Shown: positions 17,353 to 25,714, numbered from the stretch's first letter. The stretch: DNA of 35,725 nt from Mycobacterium sp. (GCF_025965855.1 NZ_JAOPWB010000297.1:1-35725), one strand, 5' to 3'. The notes: generated by a model not told the origin, from the sequence alone. Numbers and translations: made by a program.

Positions 17353-17679
17353 ATGGTCGCATCCACCACCCGCAGACAACTCCAACAGTGCCTGTCCGAC
17401 GTGGATTTTCCGGCGAATAAGGCGGATCTGCTGGACGCCGCAGGCAATGCATGCGACGACGAGACCCTCCGCGCGTTGCGGGCGATTCCGCCCGAGACCT
17501 ACACGAACGTGGACCAGGTCGTCGCCTCCGTCAACATCGCCGACGACCACGACATCAGCGACGGCGACAAGGCCGCCGCGCGTCGTACCCACACCAAGCC
17601 GGGTCTCGCCGAAACCGCCAAAGACCTCGAAAGCCGCAGCCCGATCGTCGACGAATTGGGCGAAAACCGCGGCTCCTGA
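17353..17679 (+). CDS. DUF2795 family small protein
   Basis: A 108-residue soluble protein. The N-terminal 65 residues (RRQLQQCLSDVDFPANKADLLDAAGNACDDETLRALRAIPPETYTNVDQVVASV) match the DUF2795 layout, a small helical domain. The tail is acidic and probably disordered. The ATG at 17353 begins the conserved domain with fewest extra residues; a GTG at 17335 would add six. No strong ribosome-binding site is seen for either. It follows the ChaB gene on the same strand, 40 bases away, and is convergent with the dehydrogenase gene. Function unknown. Confidence 0.7.
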   Translation: MVASTTRRQLQQCLSDVDFPANKADLLDAAGNACDDETLRALRAIPPETYTNVDQVVASVNIADDHDISDGDKAAARRTHTKPGLAETAKDLESRSPIVDELGENRGS

Positions 17680-17693
17680 ACGCAGTTCGCGCC

Positions 17694-18533
17694 CTAAAGA
17701 ATCGGCCGGCCGGCGGTCACCGCCACCCGCGCCCCTGAAATGTAACTCGCGTCGTCGGAGGCCAGCAGGACGTAGATCGGCGCCAGCTCGGCCGGCTGAC
17801 CGGCGCGCCCCAGCGGTACGTTGTCCCCGAACGATTCCACGCTTTCCGGGGGCATGGTCGACGGGATCAGCGGTGTCCATATCGGGCCCGAGGCCACGCT
17901 ATTGACACGGATTCCCTTGTCGCCCGACAGCTGAGCGAGGCTGGCCGAGAAGTTGGCGATGGCCGCCTTCGTCGCCGCGTAGGGCGCCAGGGTGGGGTTG
18001 GGCGAATCGGAGTTGACCGAGGAACTGCCGATGATCGACGAGCCGGGGCCCATGTGCGGCAGGGCGGCCTTGGCGAGGTAGAAGTAGGCGCCGACGTTGA
18101 GCCGGAAGGTGTAGTCCCACTCCTCGTCGCTGATCTCATCGAGGCTTTTGTGCATCATCTGGTAGACCGCGTTGTTGACGAGGATGTCGATGCCGCCGAA
18201 TTCTCCGACCGCCCGGTCGACCACCGCCCGGCAATGGTCCGCGTCGGACAGGTCACCGCGGACCAATACGCATTTGCGGCCCGCCTCTTCGACATAACGG
18301 GCGACATCGCGCGCGTCCTCGTCCTCGTTCAGATAGGAGATGAGAACGTCGGCGCCCTCGCGGGCAAACGCGATGGCGACGGCGCGCCCGATGCCGCTAT
18401 CCCCGCCGGTGATGATCGCCTTTTTCCCGGTGAGCTTTCCCGAACCCCGATAGCTGTTTTGGCCGCAGTCCGGAATGGGCTTCATCTGTGCTTGCACGCC
18501 CGGAACGGTTTGTTGCTGAGCCGGAAAGCCCAT
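17694..18533 (-). CDS. SDR-family oxidoreductase (general stress type, YhxC/YdaD-like)
   Basis: A 279-residue short-chain dehydrogenase. It has a lead sequence (MKPIPDCGQNSYRGSGKLTGKKAIITGGDSGIGRAVAIAFAREGADV) with the NAD(P) glycine motif TGGDSGIG, then NNAV, and an active site with Ser in IGSSSVNS and YAATKAA (Tyr-x-x-x-Lys). The extra N-terminal segment is characteristic of stress-linked SDRs such as the Bacillus YdaD/GsiB-regulon type. The start at 18533 is chosen because GAAAGGGGAAG lies just upstream; the frame's earlier ATG at 18560 lacks one. The substrate is unknown. It is divergent from the MPT63-like gene. Confidence 0.85.
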   Translation of the reverse strand: MGFPAQQQTVPGVQAQMKPIPDCGQNSYRGSGKLTGKKAIITGGDSGIGRAVAIAFAREGADVLISYLNEDEDARDVARYVEEAGRKCVLVRGDLSDADHCRAVVDRAVGEFGGIDILVNNAVYQMMHKSLDEISDEEWDYTFRLNVGAYFYLAKAALPHMGPGSSIIGSSSVNSDSPNPTLAPYAATKAAIANFSASLAQLSGDKGIRVNSVASGPIWTPLIPSTMPPESVESFGDNVPLGRAGQPAELAPIYVLLASDDASYISGARVAVTAGRPIL

Positions 18534-18928
18534 TGCCACTTCCCCTTTCGTAATTCGCATTGCAGCAGAGCGCCTTCAGGATTCGCGGATGTTAGGGCCC
18601 GCCGCAGGGACATCCGGATCGCCGTCCGCCGGCGGGGCCGGTTGCCGTGCACGGTGCCCCTCGAGTAAGCAGGTGAGTTCTAGGCTGCGGCTCCCCCTTG
18701 CCGCGGGAAATAATCACCGGATAGGGCAACCAGTGATGCCAATGTTAATTTTGTGACGCGAAAAGCGCTGCGTCACAAAAAATCGTCATGGCCGTCGGCG
18801 CAGGTAGCCGGGCGGCCTGGGGTAATTGAGCGGTTTATCGGTGTTTAGCCATACCCTCAAACGGTAATGCGACCCGGTGCGGTTATCGCCCTACGTGGGA
18901 GCGATTGTTCGACACGAAAGGAATACCT
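18534..18928. other. Divergent intergenic region with several palindromes, no gene
   Basis: This 395-base region between the dehydrogenase and the MPT63-like gene has no supported coding sequence. It contains a 10-base palindrome CCGCCGGCGG at 18627-18636, another, CCGTGCACGG, at 18646-18655, and a perfect 11-base inverted repeat at 18749-18780. GAAAGGAA at 18916-18923 is the ribosome-binding site of the MPT63-like gene. The sequence from about 18690 to 18920 is less GC-rich than its surroundings and should hold the promoters. Confidence 0.6.
18749..18780. promoter_or_regulatory. Perfect 11-bp inverted repeat between divergent genes
   Basis: TTTTGTGACGC at 18749-18759 and GCGTCACAAAA at 18770-18780 are exact inverted copies around a 10-base centre. 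Neither strand has a U-tract after the stem, so it is not a classic terminator. TGTGA/TCACA half-sites recall CRP, but the 16-base spacing does not fit CRP (6). A repressor operator or an RNA hairpin is possible. Confidence 0.55.
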
Positions 18929-19483
18929 ATGAAGGTCACCACAACCGCTGTAAAGAGTGCTATTGCTGCCGGCGGTATAGCGGCTGCAGGCGTTTTGGCA
19001 GCAGCAACCGCTTCCGCTGCGCCGCCCAACATCCAGGGATTCGGCACCAGCGAACAACTCATTGACGGGCCCATGGTCACCAACTACACAGTGAGCAACC
19101 TGCAGCCGAGTAACGCTTCGATTCCCGGCTACACCCCTAAAGGGACGCTCTACCAGGCGGATGTCACCGCCAGGTCGGACGGCGGGATCGTTACCCCGAT
19201 GGTTAACGATTTCATCGCCCGCGGGCCCAACGGTCAGAACTACCGGGTGATCGACAAGGTTGCGGCCCCGAGCAGCCTCAACCCGGCGCCTATCCCGCAG
19301 GGCACCGAATCGACGGGCACGCTGTACTTCGACGTCACCGGCGCACCGCCGAACGGCGTCGTCTACAACGACGGAATGCAAGACGTCCTGATCTGGACGT
19401 CGAACGTTCCGGGGGCCTCGGCGCCTGGCTCACCGAACGCAAGTCCGCCACCGGGTGCCCCTCCCGGCCCGGCACACACCTAA
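18929..19483 (+). CDS. Secreted MPT63-like protein (DUF1942)
   Basis: A 184-residue exported protein. A signal peptide occupies residues 1-31 (TTTAVKSAIAAGGIAAAGVLAAATASA), and the mature protein starts APPNIQGFGTSEQL. The body (VTNYTVSNLQPSNASIPGYTPKGTLYQADVTARSDGGIVTPMVNDFIARGPNGQNYRV, then TGTLYFDVTGAPPNGVVYNDG and VLIWTS) matches the immunoglobulin-like DUF1942 family that includes the M. tuberculosis antigen MPT63. The last 20 residues are Pro/Gly/Ser-rich. The function of the family is not known; the fold resembles cell-surface binding proteins. The start is fixed by GAAAGGAA and the signal peptide. A strong terminator follows. Confidence 0.82.
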   Translation: MKVTTTAVKSAIAAGGIAAAGVLAAATASAAPPNIQGFGTSEQLIDGPMVTNYTVSNLQPSNASIPGYTPKGTLYQADVTARSDGGIVTPMVNDFIARGPNGQNYRVIDKVAAPSSLNPAPIPQGTESTGTLYFDVTGAPPNGVVYNDGMQDVLIWTSNVPGASAPGSPNASPPPGAPPGPAHT

Positions 19484-19497
19484 TCCGGTTGCAGATC

Positions 19498-19533
19498 CCT
19501 CCCCGCGCCACGCCGAGTGACGCGGGGAGGTTT
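19498..19533 (+). terminator. Terminator after the MPT63-like gene
   Basis: A perfect 10-base stem CCTCCCCGCG (19498-19507) pairs with CGCGGGGAGG (19521-19530), with a 13-base loop, followed by TTT. It begins 14 bases after the stop codon. Confidence 0.8.
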
Positions 19534-19579
19534 GCGTATCCGGGGCATCCTGCGCGGCCGAACGGGGTACCCGGCGTAT

Positions 19580-20515
19580 ATGACCGAAACCGATCACAGG
19601 CCCGCCGACGTACGTGAACAGGCGCAGCAACACGCCGACCAGGCGCGGGCGTCCATGCAAGACAAGCGAGACAAGCAGGACGGCGGGCTCAGCGGCTGGG
19701 TGGCCAACCGCGCCGGTGAGTGGGACCTCAGTGGCCAGGATGAAACCACGCTGCAGCGTCAGAAGTTTTTTTGGAATGTGCTGGTGGACTACTGGTTCCG
19801 CATGGAGATCGACGGCTGGGAGAACATCCCCGAGCCGCCGGCTCTGCTGGTGGGAATCCACTCGGGCGCCCCGTTCGTCTGGGACGCGTGGACCGTCGGC
19901 CTGCAATGGTGGCGACGCTTCGGCCAGGATCGCCCGCTGCACGGCACGGCGCACGACGCGTTGATGGCCATCCCGATCGTCGGGCGGTACTTCCGGTCGA
20001 TGGGTGTGCTTCCGGCCGCGCCGGACGCGATCGCCACGGCGTTGGCGGAGGGGCGCGACGTGGCGCTGTGGCCGGGCGGGGAAGTGGACTCGCTGCGCCC
20101 GTGGAGCGAACGCGATCGCGCCAACCTGGCGGGTCGAAAGGGGTTCGTGAAAATGGCGATTCGCGCGGGGGTGCCGATCGTGCCGATCGCGACGGTCGGC
20201 GGCGCCGACGCGATGCCGGTGCTGATCCGCGGCGACCGCCTGTCCAAGGTGCTGAAACTCGACCGCCTGCTGCGGCTCAAAGTCTTCCCGGTGGCGGTTT
20301 CCTTGCCGTGGGGGATCGCCCCGGCGGCGCTGCCTCAGCTGCCGCTCCCGGCCAAGATCCGGACCCGCTTCATGCCGGCCGTCGAGCTCGACCACGATCC
20401 CGCACGCGCCGAGGACGACGACTACGTCGAGCGCAAATACCACGAGGTGCAAGGCGCCATCCAGGAAGGTATGGACGCGCTGGCGCGCAAGCGCGCATTA
20501 CCGCTATTTGCCTGA
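19580..20515 (+). CDS. Lysophospholipid/glycerolipid acyltransferase family protein
   Basis: A 311-residue acyltransferase-fold protein. A charged N-terminal segment of about 65 residues (AQQHADQARASMQDKRDKQ) precedes the catalytic domain. Candidate active-site histidine: LVGIHSGAPFVWDAW. Further family motifs are ALMAIPIVGRYFRSMGVLP, the phosphate-binding-like VALWPGGEVDSLRPW, and VPIVPIATVGGADAM. These resemble the TMEM68/DGAT-like branch of glycerol-phosphate acyltransferases (HxGxPxxxD, PGG). Likely membrane-associated lipid acylation; donor and acceptor are unknown. The ATG at 19580 starts a soluble N-terminus; the upstream frame extension runs into the terminator. Seven T bases in a row encode Phe-Phe near residue 64. 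Confidence 0.75.
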   Translation: MTETDHRPADVREQAQQHADQARASMQDKRDKQDGGLSGWVANRAGEWDLSGQDETTLQRQKFFWNVLVDYWFRMEIDGWENIPEPPALLVGIHSGAPFVWDAWTVGLQWWRRFGQDRPLHGTAHDALMAIPIVGRYFRSMGVLPAAPDAIATALAEGRDVALWPGGEVDSLRPWSERDRANLAGRKGFVKMAIRAGVPIVPIATVGGADAMPVLIRGDRLSKVLKLDRLLRLKVFPVAVSLPWGIAPAALPQLPLPAKIRTRFMPAVELDHDPARAEDDDYVERKYHEVQGAIQEGMDALARKRALPLFA

Positions 20516-20523
20516 TCAATTTG

Positions 20524-20552
20524 CGAAAGGCGGGGCACGGCAAGGCCTTTCG
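20524..20552. terminator. Hairpin between convergent acyltransferase and regulator genes
   Basis: CGAAAGGC at 20524-20531 pairs exactly with GCCTTTCG at 20545-20552 across a 13-base loop. It lies 8 bases after the acyltransferase stop and 18 bases after the regulator stop on the other strand, so it may end both transcripts. There is no clear U-tract. Confidence 0.45.
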
Positions 20553-20570
20553 GGCCGGGCCGCAATACGG

Positions 20571-21317
20571 CTAGTGCGCGATGGGATCCGTGGCGGGCCG
20601 TGCCGTCGACGTCCAGACCGGGGTCAGCGTCGAACCGCTGAGAATCCATTCCGGTTGCGGCGGCGTCGCCGCCATATAACCGACACCGCGGACGGTGTCG
20701 ATCATCGATTCGTGTTTCGTTCCGAGCTTGGCACGCAGCCGCCGCACGTGAACGTCGACCGTGCGGACCCGACCGTTGCAGCCATAACCCCACACCTCGT
20801 GCATCAGCCGGGTGCGGGTGAAGGCCCGGCCGGCATGCTGCACAAGGAAATTCACCAACTTGAACTCGGTGAGCGTCAGGCCCAGGTCTTCGCCGTTCAG
20901 CGATCCCGTGAAGCTGGCGGGGTGCAACACCAGGTCGCCGAATTTCAAGCTGCCGTCCATCGCGCTGCGCCGGCGCGAGATCGCAAGTCGCAGCCGCGCC
21001 TGAAGCTCGTCGGCCCCGGCGGCGGGCAGCAGCACGTCGTCGAAGTGCCAGTCCACGTCCACCGCCACGAAGTCCGCCGGTGCCACCAGGGCCACCACCG
21101 CGATGGACGGTGCGTCGGCCGTCAGTCGCCGGCAGACATCCCTGGCCGCGTCGAGGTCGCTGCGTGCGTCGATGATCGCCACATCGGCACTCCCGTGATG
21201 CCCATCGATATGGCGGGTAAGGGGGGCGCGTCGCACCGTTTGCGTGAACGACTTCAGGGTGGGCAAGGCCGATTCGAAATCGTCTGCATCGGTGAGCAGT
21301 AAAACTTCCAAAGACAT
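20571..21317 (-). CDS. GlnR-like orphan response regulator (OmpR/PhoB winged helix)
   Basis: A 248-residue regulator. The N-terminal receiver-like domain (MSLEVLLLTDADDFESALPTLKSF, ADVAIIDARSDLDAARDVCRRL, DDVLLPAAGADELQARLRLAI) resembles GlnR (M. tuberculosis Rv0818): it keeps one Asp in IIDAR but lacks the acidic pocket of normal receivers. The DNA-binding half (LGLTLTEFKLVNFLVQHAGRAFTRTRLMHEVWGYGCNGRVRTVDVHVRRLRAKLG, DTVRGVGYM) is a standard Trans_reg_C winged helix. A tail of about 30 residues follows. No histidine kinase is adjacent. The start is placed at 21317 because the protein aligns there with GlnR. It may control nitrogen genes or the neighbouring stress block; its targets are unknown. 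Confidence 0.8.
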   Translation of the reverse strand: MSLEVLLLTDADDFESALPTLKSFTQTVRRAPLTRHIDGHHGSADVAIIDARSDLDAARDVCRRLTADAPSIAVVALVAPADFVAVDVDWHFDDVLLPAAGADELQARLRLAISRRRSAMDGSLKFGDLVLHPASFTGSLNGEDLGLTLTEFKLVNFLVQHAGRAFTRTRLMHEVWGYGCNGRVRTVDVHVRRLRAKLGTKHESMIDTVRGVGYMAATPPQPEWILSGSTLTPVWTSTARPATDPIAH

Positions 21318-21473
21318 CTCCAAACTCGTGAGTTTGTCGTCGCCCCCCACCCGTAGGCACCTCACGGTGAGATGTCTGCCAGCGCAGCGCTGAGTACCCG
21401 ATTCAGAGCAAAACTATGCAAAGTTTATTGCCCGCCAGCGCGGGATCAATACTCCGGGCCCGGAAAGTCGACA

Positions 21474-21501
21474 GGTCCGGTCCGTGAAAACGGACCGGAC
21501 C
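21474..21501 (-). terminator. GC-rich terminator hairpin downstream of csbD
   Basis: GGTCCGGTCCG (21474-21484) and CGGACCGGACC (21491-21501) form a perfect 11-base stem with the 6-base loop TGAAAA. It is 16 bases beyond the stop of the CsbD gene on the minus strand. No U-tract follows, which is common for mycobacterial hairpin terminators. Confidence 0.7.
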
Positions 21502-21516
21502 CATCTCAGCGACAAG

Positions 21517-21753
21517 CTACTGGTTGGCCTTTTGGCGCTCCTCGGCCGCCTTGGCGCCGCCGCGAGCGGCCTCCGCTTGCGCTTCCTTCTTCGCCGCGTC
21601 GCGCTGAGCTTCCGCCTTGTCCTGCTGGGCCTCGCCCTCGCGCGTGAGGTCGTCACGACCGGTCACCGCGCCGACTGCTTCCTTGGCCTTGCCCTTGACG
21701 TCCTCGACGACGCCCTTAACGGCTTCGGCAGGTCCCGATTTGTTGTCCGCCAT
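21517..21753 (-). CDS. CsbD family stress protein
   Basis: A 78-residue hydrophilic protein rich in Ala, Lys, Glu and Gln. The N-terminal part (MADNKSGPAEAVKGVVEDVKGKAKEAVGAVTGRDDLTREGEAQQDKAEAQ) is the CsbD domain. The remainder is an Ala/Lys/Glu helix with coiled-coil-like character. In Bacillus subtilis csbD is a sigma-B general-stress gene, and homologues are induced by stress in many bacteria, but no molecular activity is known. The ATG at 21753 is preferred over an earlier in-frame start because GAGGAGGAA lies just before it. Two hairpins lie just upstream. Confidence 0.88.
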   Translation of the reverse strand: MADNKSGPAEAVKGVVEDVKGKAKEAVGAVTGRDDLTREGEAQQDKAEAQRDAAKKEAQAEAARGGAKAAEERQKANQ

Positions 21754-22115
21754 GGATTTGTTCCTCCTCATTGGCGTACGTGATTGAGCGATTCCCGCTC
21801 AACGCCGATCGCCCACGCGATCGGCCCCATCACGCGGGAGGCATGGTCCTTATTCTCAAGACCGTGGGTTCGCCCCCCGCGTTAGGTGCGGATTCCCCGC
21901 CCGGCCACCCGCTCAAACATCCGGCGCCGGAAGGAAAGCCGTGTCGGTGCGATAGCGGGGTCCACCTTTGGCCGATGTGGCGGCGGATCCACCCAAATCG
22001 CCGACTGCGCAGATAATGCACCCCGCCGGGCCAACATTGTGCTGCGATGAGGCAGGATGTGAAATGCCGTTCCGGATGAGTTCGCCCGGGATGGCACTCT
22101 CATGCGAGGAGTCTG
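21754..22115. other. Intergenic region between csbD and pyrH (divergent promoters)
   Basis: There is no supported gene in these 362 bases. The csbD side holds two adjacent perfect hairpins (21784-21825). The pyrH side ends with the ribosome-binding site GAGGAG at 22105-22110. The rest shows no repeat or motif that I can name. Confidence 0.5.
21784..21825 (-). promoter_or_regulatory. Two tandem hairpins upstream of csbD
   Basis: The first is TTGAGCG (21784-21790) with CGCTCAA (21796-21802), 5-base loop. The second is GCCGATCGC (21804-21812) with GCGATCGGC (21817-21825), 4-base loop. Both stems are perfect and they are separated by one base. They lie 31-72 bases upstream of the csbD ATG. They may be operators, or 5' untranslated structures in the csbD messenger. 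Confidence 0.5.
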
Positions 22116-22901
22116 ATGACGGAGCCGACGAAAAGCGCCAACGGCGTACCGACATCTTCACCGGAGAATGGAGATTCCGGGCAGCCGGAGAGCCGATCCA
22201 AGTATTCAAGAGTGTTGCTCAAGCTCGGTGGCGAAATGTTCGGCGGCGGCCAGGTTGGCCTGGATCCCGACGTGGTGGCGCAGGTCGCGCGCCAGATCGC
22301 CGAGGTGGTCCGCGGCGGTGTCCAGGTCGCGGTGGTGATCGGCGGCGGCAACTTCTTCCGTGGCGCACAGCTTCAGCAGCGGGGCATGGAGCGCACGCGT
22401 TCGGACTACATGGGCATGCTCGGCACCGTCATGAACAGCCTCGCCCTGCAGGACTTCCTGGAAAAGGAAGGCATCGTTACGCGGGTCCAGACCGCGATCA
22501 CCATGGGTCAGGTCGCCGAGCCCTACCTGCCGTTGCGCGCCGTCCGCCACTTGGAGAAGGGCCGGGTGGTGATCTTCGGGGCCGGCATGGGCCTGCCCTA
22601 CTTCTCCACGGACACGACGGCCGCGCAGCGGGCGCTGGAGATCGGTGCCGAGGTGGTCTTGATGGCCAAGGCGGTCGACGGCGTGTTTTCCGCCGATCCG
22701 CGGCACAACCCCGAGGCCGAGCTGATCACCGCGATCAGCCATCGCGAGGTCATCGACCGCGGGCTGCGAGTGGCCGATGCCACCGCGTTCAGCCTGTGCA
22801 TGGACAATGGCATGCCGATCCTGGTGTTCAACCTGCTGACCAATGGGAATATCGCTCGTGCGGTCGCTGGTGAGAAGATCGGAACGCTGGTCACCACCTG
22901 A
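22116..22901 (+). CDS. pyrH: UMP kinase
   Basis: A 261-residue UMP kinase of the amino-acid-kinase fold, making UDP from UMP and ATP. Family motifs are intact: [14 protein letters not shown] (phosphate loop), [80 protein letters not shown] and the C-terminal [20 protein letters not shown] hydrophilic extension of about 27 residues precedes the fold. The start is supported by GAGGAG upstream. It is the first gene of pyrH-frr-cdsA-rlmN, equivalent to Rv2883c-Rv2880c. Confidence 0.97.
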   Translation: MTEPTKSANGVPTSSPENGDSGQPESRSKYSRVLLKLGGEMFGGGQVGLDPDVVAQVARQIAEVVRGGVQVAVVIGGGNFFRGAQLQQRGMERTRSDYMGMLGTVMNSLALQDFLEKEGIVTRVQTAITMGQVAEPYLPLRAVRHLEKGRVVIFGAGMGLPYFSTDTTAAQRALEIGAEVVLMAKAVDGVFSADPRHNPEAELITAISHREVIDRGLRVADATAFSLCMDNGMPILVFNLLTNGNIARAVAGEKIGTLVTT

Positions 22902-22969
22902 GGGGAAGACGCGGAAATGATCTGCGCTGGCGACGATGCACAACGCAGTGATGAGAAGGAGCGGCGCAA

Positions 22970-23527
22970 ATGATTGATGAGGCTCTCTTCGACGCGGAAG
23001 AGAAAATGGAGAAGGCCGTATCCGTAGCCCGCGACGACTTGTCAACCATCCGAACCGGCCGCGCCAACCCCGGCATGTTCTCCCGGATCGTGATCGACTA
23101 CTACGGCACCAACACGCCGATCACGCAGCTGGCCAGCATCAACGTCCCCGAGGCGCGGCTCGTCGTCATCAAGCCCTACGAGACCAACCAGCTGCACGCC
23201 ATCGAGACGGCGATCCGCAACTCCGACCTGGGTGTGAACCCCACCAACGACGGCACCCTGATCCGGGTGGCGGTGCCGCAGCTCACCGAGGAGCGCCGGC
23301 GGGAGCTGGTCAAGCAGGCCAAGCACAAGGGGGAAGAGGCCCGCGTATCGGTGCGCAACATCCGCCGCAAGGCGATGGAGGAACTGCACCGAATCCGCAA
23401 GGACGGCGAAGCCGGCGAGGACGACGTCGGCCGGGCGGAAAAGGACTTGGACAAGACCACCCATCAGTACGTCACCCAGATCGATGAGTTGGTCAAGCAC
23501 AAAGAAGGGGAGCTGCTGGAGGTCTAG
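22970..23527 (+). CDS. frr: Ribosome recycling factor
   Basis: A 185-residue ribosome recycling factor, which with EF-G splits post-termination ribosomes. Conserved blocks: [103 protein letters not shown] and the C-terminal helix [34 protein letters not shown] at 22953-22961 sets the start. It lies 68 bases after pyrH and 16 bases before cdsA. Confidence 0.98.
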   Translation: MIDEALFDAEEKMEKAVSVARDDLSTIRTGRANPGMFSRIVIDYYGTNTPITQLASINVPEARLVVIKPYETNQLHAIETAIRNSDLGVNPTNDGTLIRVAVPQLTEERRRELVKQAKHKGEEARVSVRNIRRKAMEELHRIRKDGEAGEDDVGRAEKDLDKTTHQYVTQIDELVKHKEGELLEV

Positions 23528-23543
23528 CGGCCGCTCAGCAATC

Positions 23544-24473
23544 ATGTCCGTGGCAACCACCGGCGCAGGCGACCCGCCCGACGAGCCCGCGCGTCCGCAC
23601 GAGAACGCGGTGCAACAGCCGGCGAACAAGACGTCGCGGGCGGGACGCGACCTGCGCGCCGCGATCGCGGTGGGGGTGGGGATCGGCAGCGTCCTCGTCG
23701 CGACCCTGATCTTCGCCCCCCGCTACTGGGTGCTCCTCTGCTCGGGGGCCATTCTGGTCGCCACCCACGAGGTGGTGCGCCGGCTGCGCGAAGCCGGCTA
23801 CGTCGTACCGGTGATCCCGCTGCTGGTAGGCGGGCAGGTCACCGTCTGGCTGACCTGGCCGTTCCATGCCGCCGGCGCGTTGGCCGGCTTCGGGGCGACC
23901 GTCGTGGTCTGTATCATGTGGCGGCTGTTCATGCAGGACAACAGCCATCGGCCCGAGCCGTTCGCCGGTTCACCGTCGGCGAACTACCTGCGCGACGCGT
24001 CCGCCACCGTCTTCCTGGCCGCCTGGGTCCCGCTGTTCGCCTCCTTCGCCGCGTTGCTGGTGTACCCGAAGGATGGCGCCGGGCGGGTGTTCTGCCTGAT
24101 GATCACGGTCATCGCGTCCGACGTGGGTGGCTACGCCGTCGGCGTGCTGCTGGGTAAGCACCCGATGGTCCCGGCGATCAGCCCGAAGAAGTCCTGGGAG
24201 GGATTCGCCGGATCGCTGGTCTGCGGCATCACCGCCGCGATCCTGACCGCGACCTTCCTGGCCGGCAAGCCGCCATGGATCGGTGCGCTCCTCGGTGTCG
24301 TCCTGGTGCTGACCTGCACGCTGGGCGACTTGGTGGAGTCCCAGATCAAGCGCGACCTCGGCATCAAGGACATGGGCCGACTGCTGCCCGGCCACGGCGG
24401 TCTGATGGATCGGCTCGACGGCGTGCTCCCGTCGGCGGTCGCGGCCTGGATCGTGCTCACCTTGGTTCGCTAG
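23544..24473 (+). CDS. cdsA: Phosphatidate cytidylyltransferase
   Basis: A 309-residue integral membrane enzyme making CDP-diacylglycerol from phosphatidate and CTP, the precursor of phosphatidylinositol and cardiolipin. The N-terminal 35 residues are hydrophilic, followed by about eight hydrophobic segments. The family signature near the C-terminus is intact: [37 protein letters not shown], with SxxKRxxxxKDxxxxxPGHGGxxDRxD. The frame extends upstream into frr, but the ATG at 23544 fits the length of mycobacterial CdsA (M. tuberculosis Rv2881c). It is cotranscribed with frr and rlmN. Confidence 0.95.
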   Translation: MSVATTGAGDPPDEPARPHENAVQQPANKTSRAGRDLRAAIAVGVGIGSVLVATLIFAPRYWVLLCSGAILVATHEVVRRLREAGYVVPVIPLLVGGQVTVWLTWPFHAAGALAGFGATVVVCIMWRLFMQDNSHRPEPFAGSPSANYLRDASATVFLAAWVPLFASFAALLVYPKDGAGRVFCLMITVIASDVGGYAVGVLLGKHPMVPAISPKKSWEGFAGSLVCGITAAILTATFLAGKPPWIGALLGVVLVLTCTLGDLVESQIKRDLGIKDMGRLLPGHGGLMDRLDGVLPSAVAAWIVLTLVR

Positions 24474-24496
24474 GCGTGACCGATACTGGACACATC

Positions 24497-25591
24497 ATGG
24501 TCCAACAGTTGGTGTTCACCGAGCCGCGCCCCAGCAGGCCGCCGCGGCACCTCGCCGACCTCGACGCGGCGGGCCGCGCGTCGGCCGTCACGGAGCTGGG
24601 CCTGCCGGCCTTTCGGGCCAAGCAGCTCGCGCATCAGTACTACGGCAGGCTGATCGCCGATCCGCGGGAGATGACCGACCTCCCGGCGGCCGTGCGTGAC
24701 GTGATCGCCGAGGCGATGTTCCCGAACCTGCTCACGGCGGCCGCCGAAGTTACCTGTGATGCCGGTCAGACCCGAAAGACGTTGTGGCGGGCCCTCGATG
24801 GCGCCACCGTCGAGTCGGTCCTCATGCGCTACCCGGACCGCAACACGGTGTGCATTTCGTCGCAGGCCGGTTGCGGCATGGCCTGCCCGTTCTGCGCCAC
24901 CGGCCAGGGCGGCCTGACCAGGAACCTGTCCACCGCCGAGATCCTCGAACAGGTGCGTGCCAGCGCGGCGGCGCTGCGCGACGACTTCGGTGACCGGCTG
25001 TCGAACGTGGTTTTCATGGGCATGGGGGAGCCGCTGGCCAACTACGCGCGGGTGCTGGCCGCGGTGCGGCGCATCACCGAGGCGCCGCCGCACGGCTTCG
25101 GCATTTCGGCCCGCTCGGTGACGGTGTCCACAGTGGGCCTGGTCCCCGCGATCCGCAAACTCGCCGACGAACGGCTCGGGGTGACGCTAGCGCTGTCGTT
25201 GCATGCGCCCGACGACGAACTGCGCGACACGCTCGTCCCGGTCAACAACCGCTGGAAGATCGGCGAGGCTCTCGACGCGGCCCGGTACTACGTGGACGTG
25301 ACCGGTCGGCGGGTATCGGTCGAGTACGCGCTGATCCGCGACGTCAACGACCAGCCCTGGCGGGCCGACCTGCTGGGTAAGCGGCTGCATGGCGCGCTCG
25401 GCCCGCTGGTCCACGTGAACTTGATCCCGCTAAACCCCACCCCGGGCAGCGACTGGGATGCCAGCCCCAAGGCGGCGGAGCGGGAGTTCGTCCGGCGGGT
25501 TCGATCGAAGGGGGTCTCCTGCACGGTGCGGGACACGCGGGGGCGTGAGATCAGCGCCGCATGTGGACAGCTGGCCGCCGAAGGCGGTTAG
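24497..25591 (+). CDS. rlmN: 23S rRNA (adenine2503-C2)-methyltransferase RlmN
   Basis: A 364-residue radical-SAM methyltransferase that methylates A2503 of 23S rRNA and A37 of some tRNAs. The iron-sulfur motif CxxxCxxC is Cys126, Cys130 and Cys133 ([16 protein letters not shown]). The GEPLAN motif is present ([11 protein letters not shown]), and the catalytic C-terminal cysteine is Cys342 in [11 protein letters not shown]. The start at 24497 aligns with M. tuberculosis Rv2880c; a GTG at 24476 would add seven residues. The last seven codons plus stop have a partial duplicate 58 bases downstream. Confidence 0.96.
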   Translation: MVQQLVFTEPRPSRPPRHLADLDAAGRASAVTELGLPAFRAKQLAHQYYGRLIADPREMTDLPAAVRDVIAEAMFPNLLTAAAEVTCDAGQTRKTLWRALDGATVESVLMRYPDRNTVCISSQAGCGMACPFCATGQGGLTRNLSTAEILEQVRASAAALRDDFGDRLSNVVFMGMGEPLANYARVLAAVRRITEAPPHGFGISARSVTVSTVGLVPAIRKLADERLGVTLALSLHAPDDELRDTLVPVNNRWKIGEALDAARYYVDVTGRRVSVEYALIRDVNDQPWRADLLGKRLHGALGPLVHVNLIPLNPTPGSDWDASPKAAEREFVRRVRSKGVSCTVRDTRGREISAACGQLAAEGG

Positions 25592-25639
25592 CTGGAGCGC
25601 AGGCGAATCAGGCCCCGCCTGTGGACAGCTGGCCGCCGA
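25562..25639 (+). repeat. 20-bp direct repeat of the rlmN 3' end
   Basis: TGTGGACAGCTGGCCGCCGA occurs at 25562-25581, inside rlmN, and again at 25620-25639, just after it; the copies are identical over 20 bases and offset by 58. The second copy also reads as CGQLAADG-stop in its own frame, mirroring the real end [13 protein letters not shown]. Confidence 0.85.
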
Positions 25640-25714
25640 CGGCTGAGCCCGCGATGAACCCCGAGGGCGCCCACCACGTCTGTAGGGCATAACACCAGCA
25701 AACGAGGTGATGCC

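Noticed and set aside
18752..18778. CRP-type site in the TGTGA...TCACA palindrome
   Set aside because: The half-sites are 16 bases apart instead of 6, so a CRP dimer would not fit.
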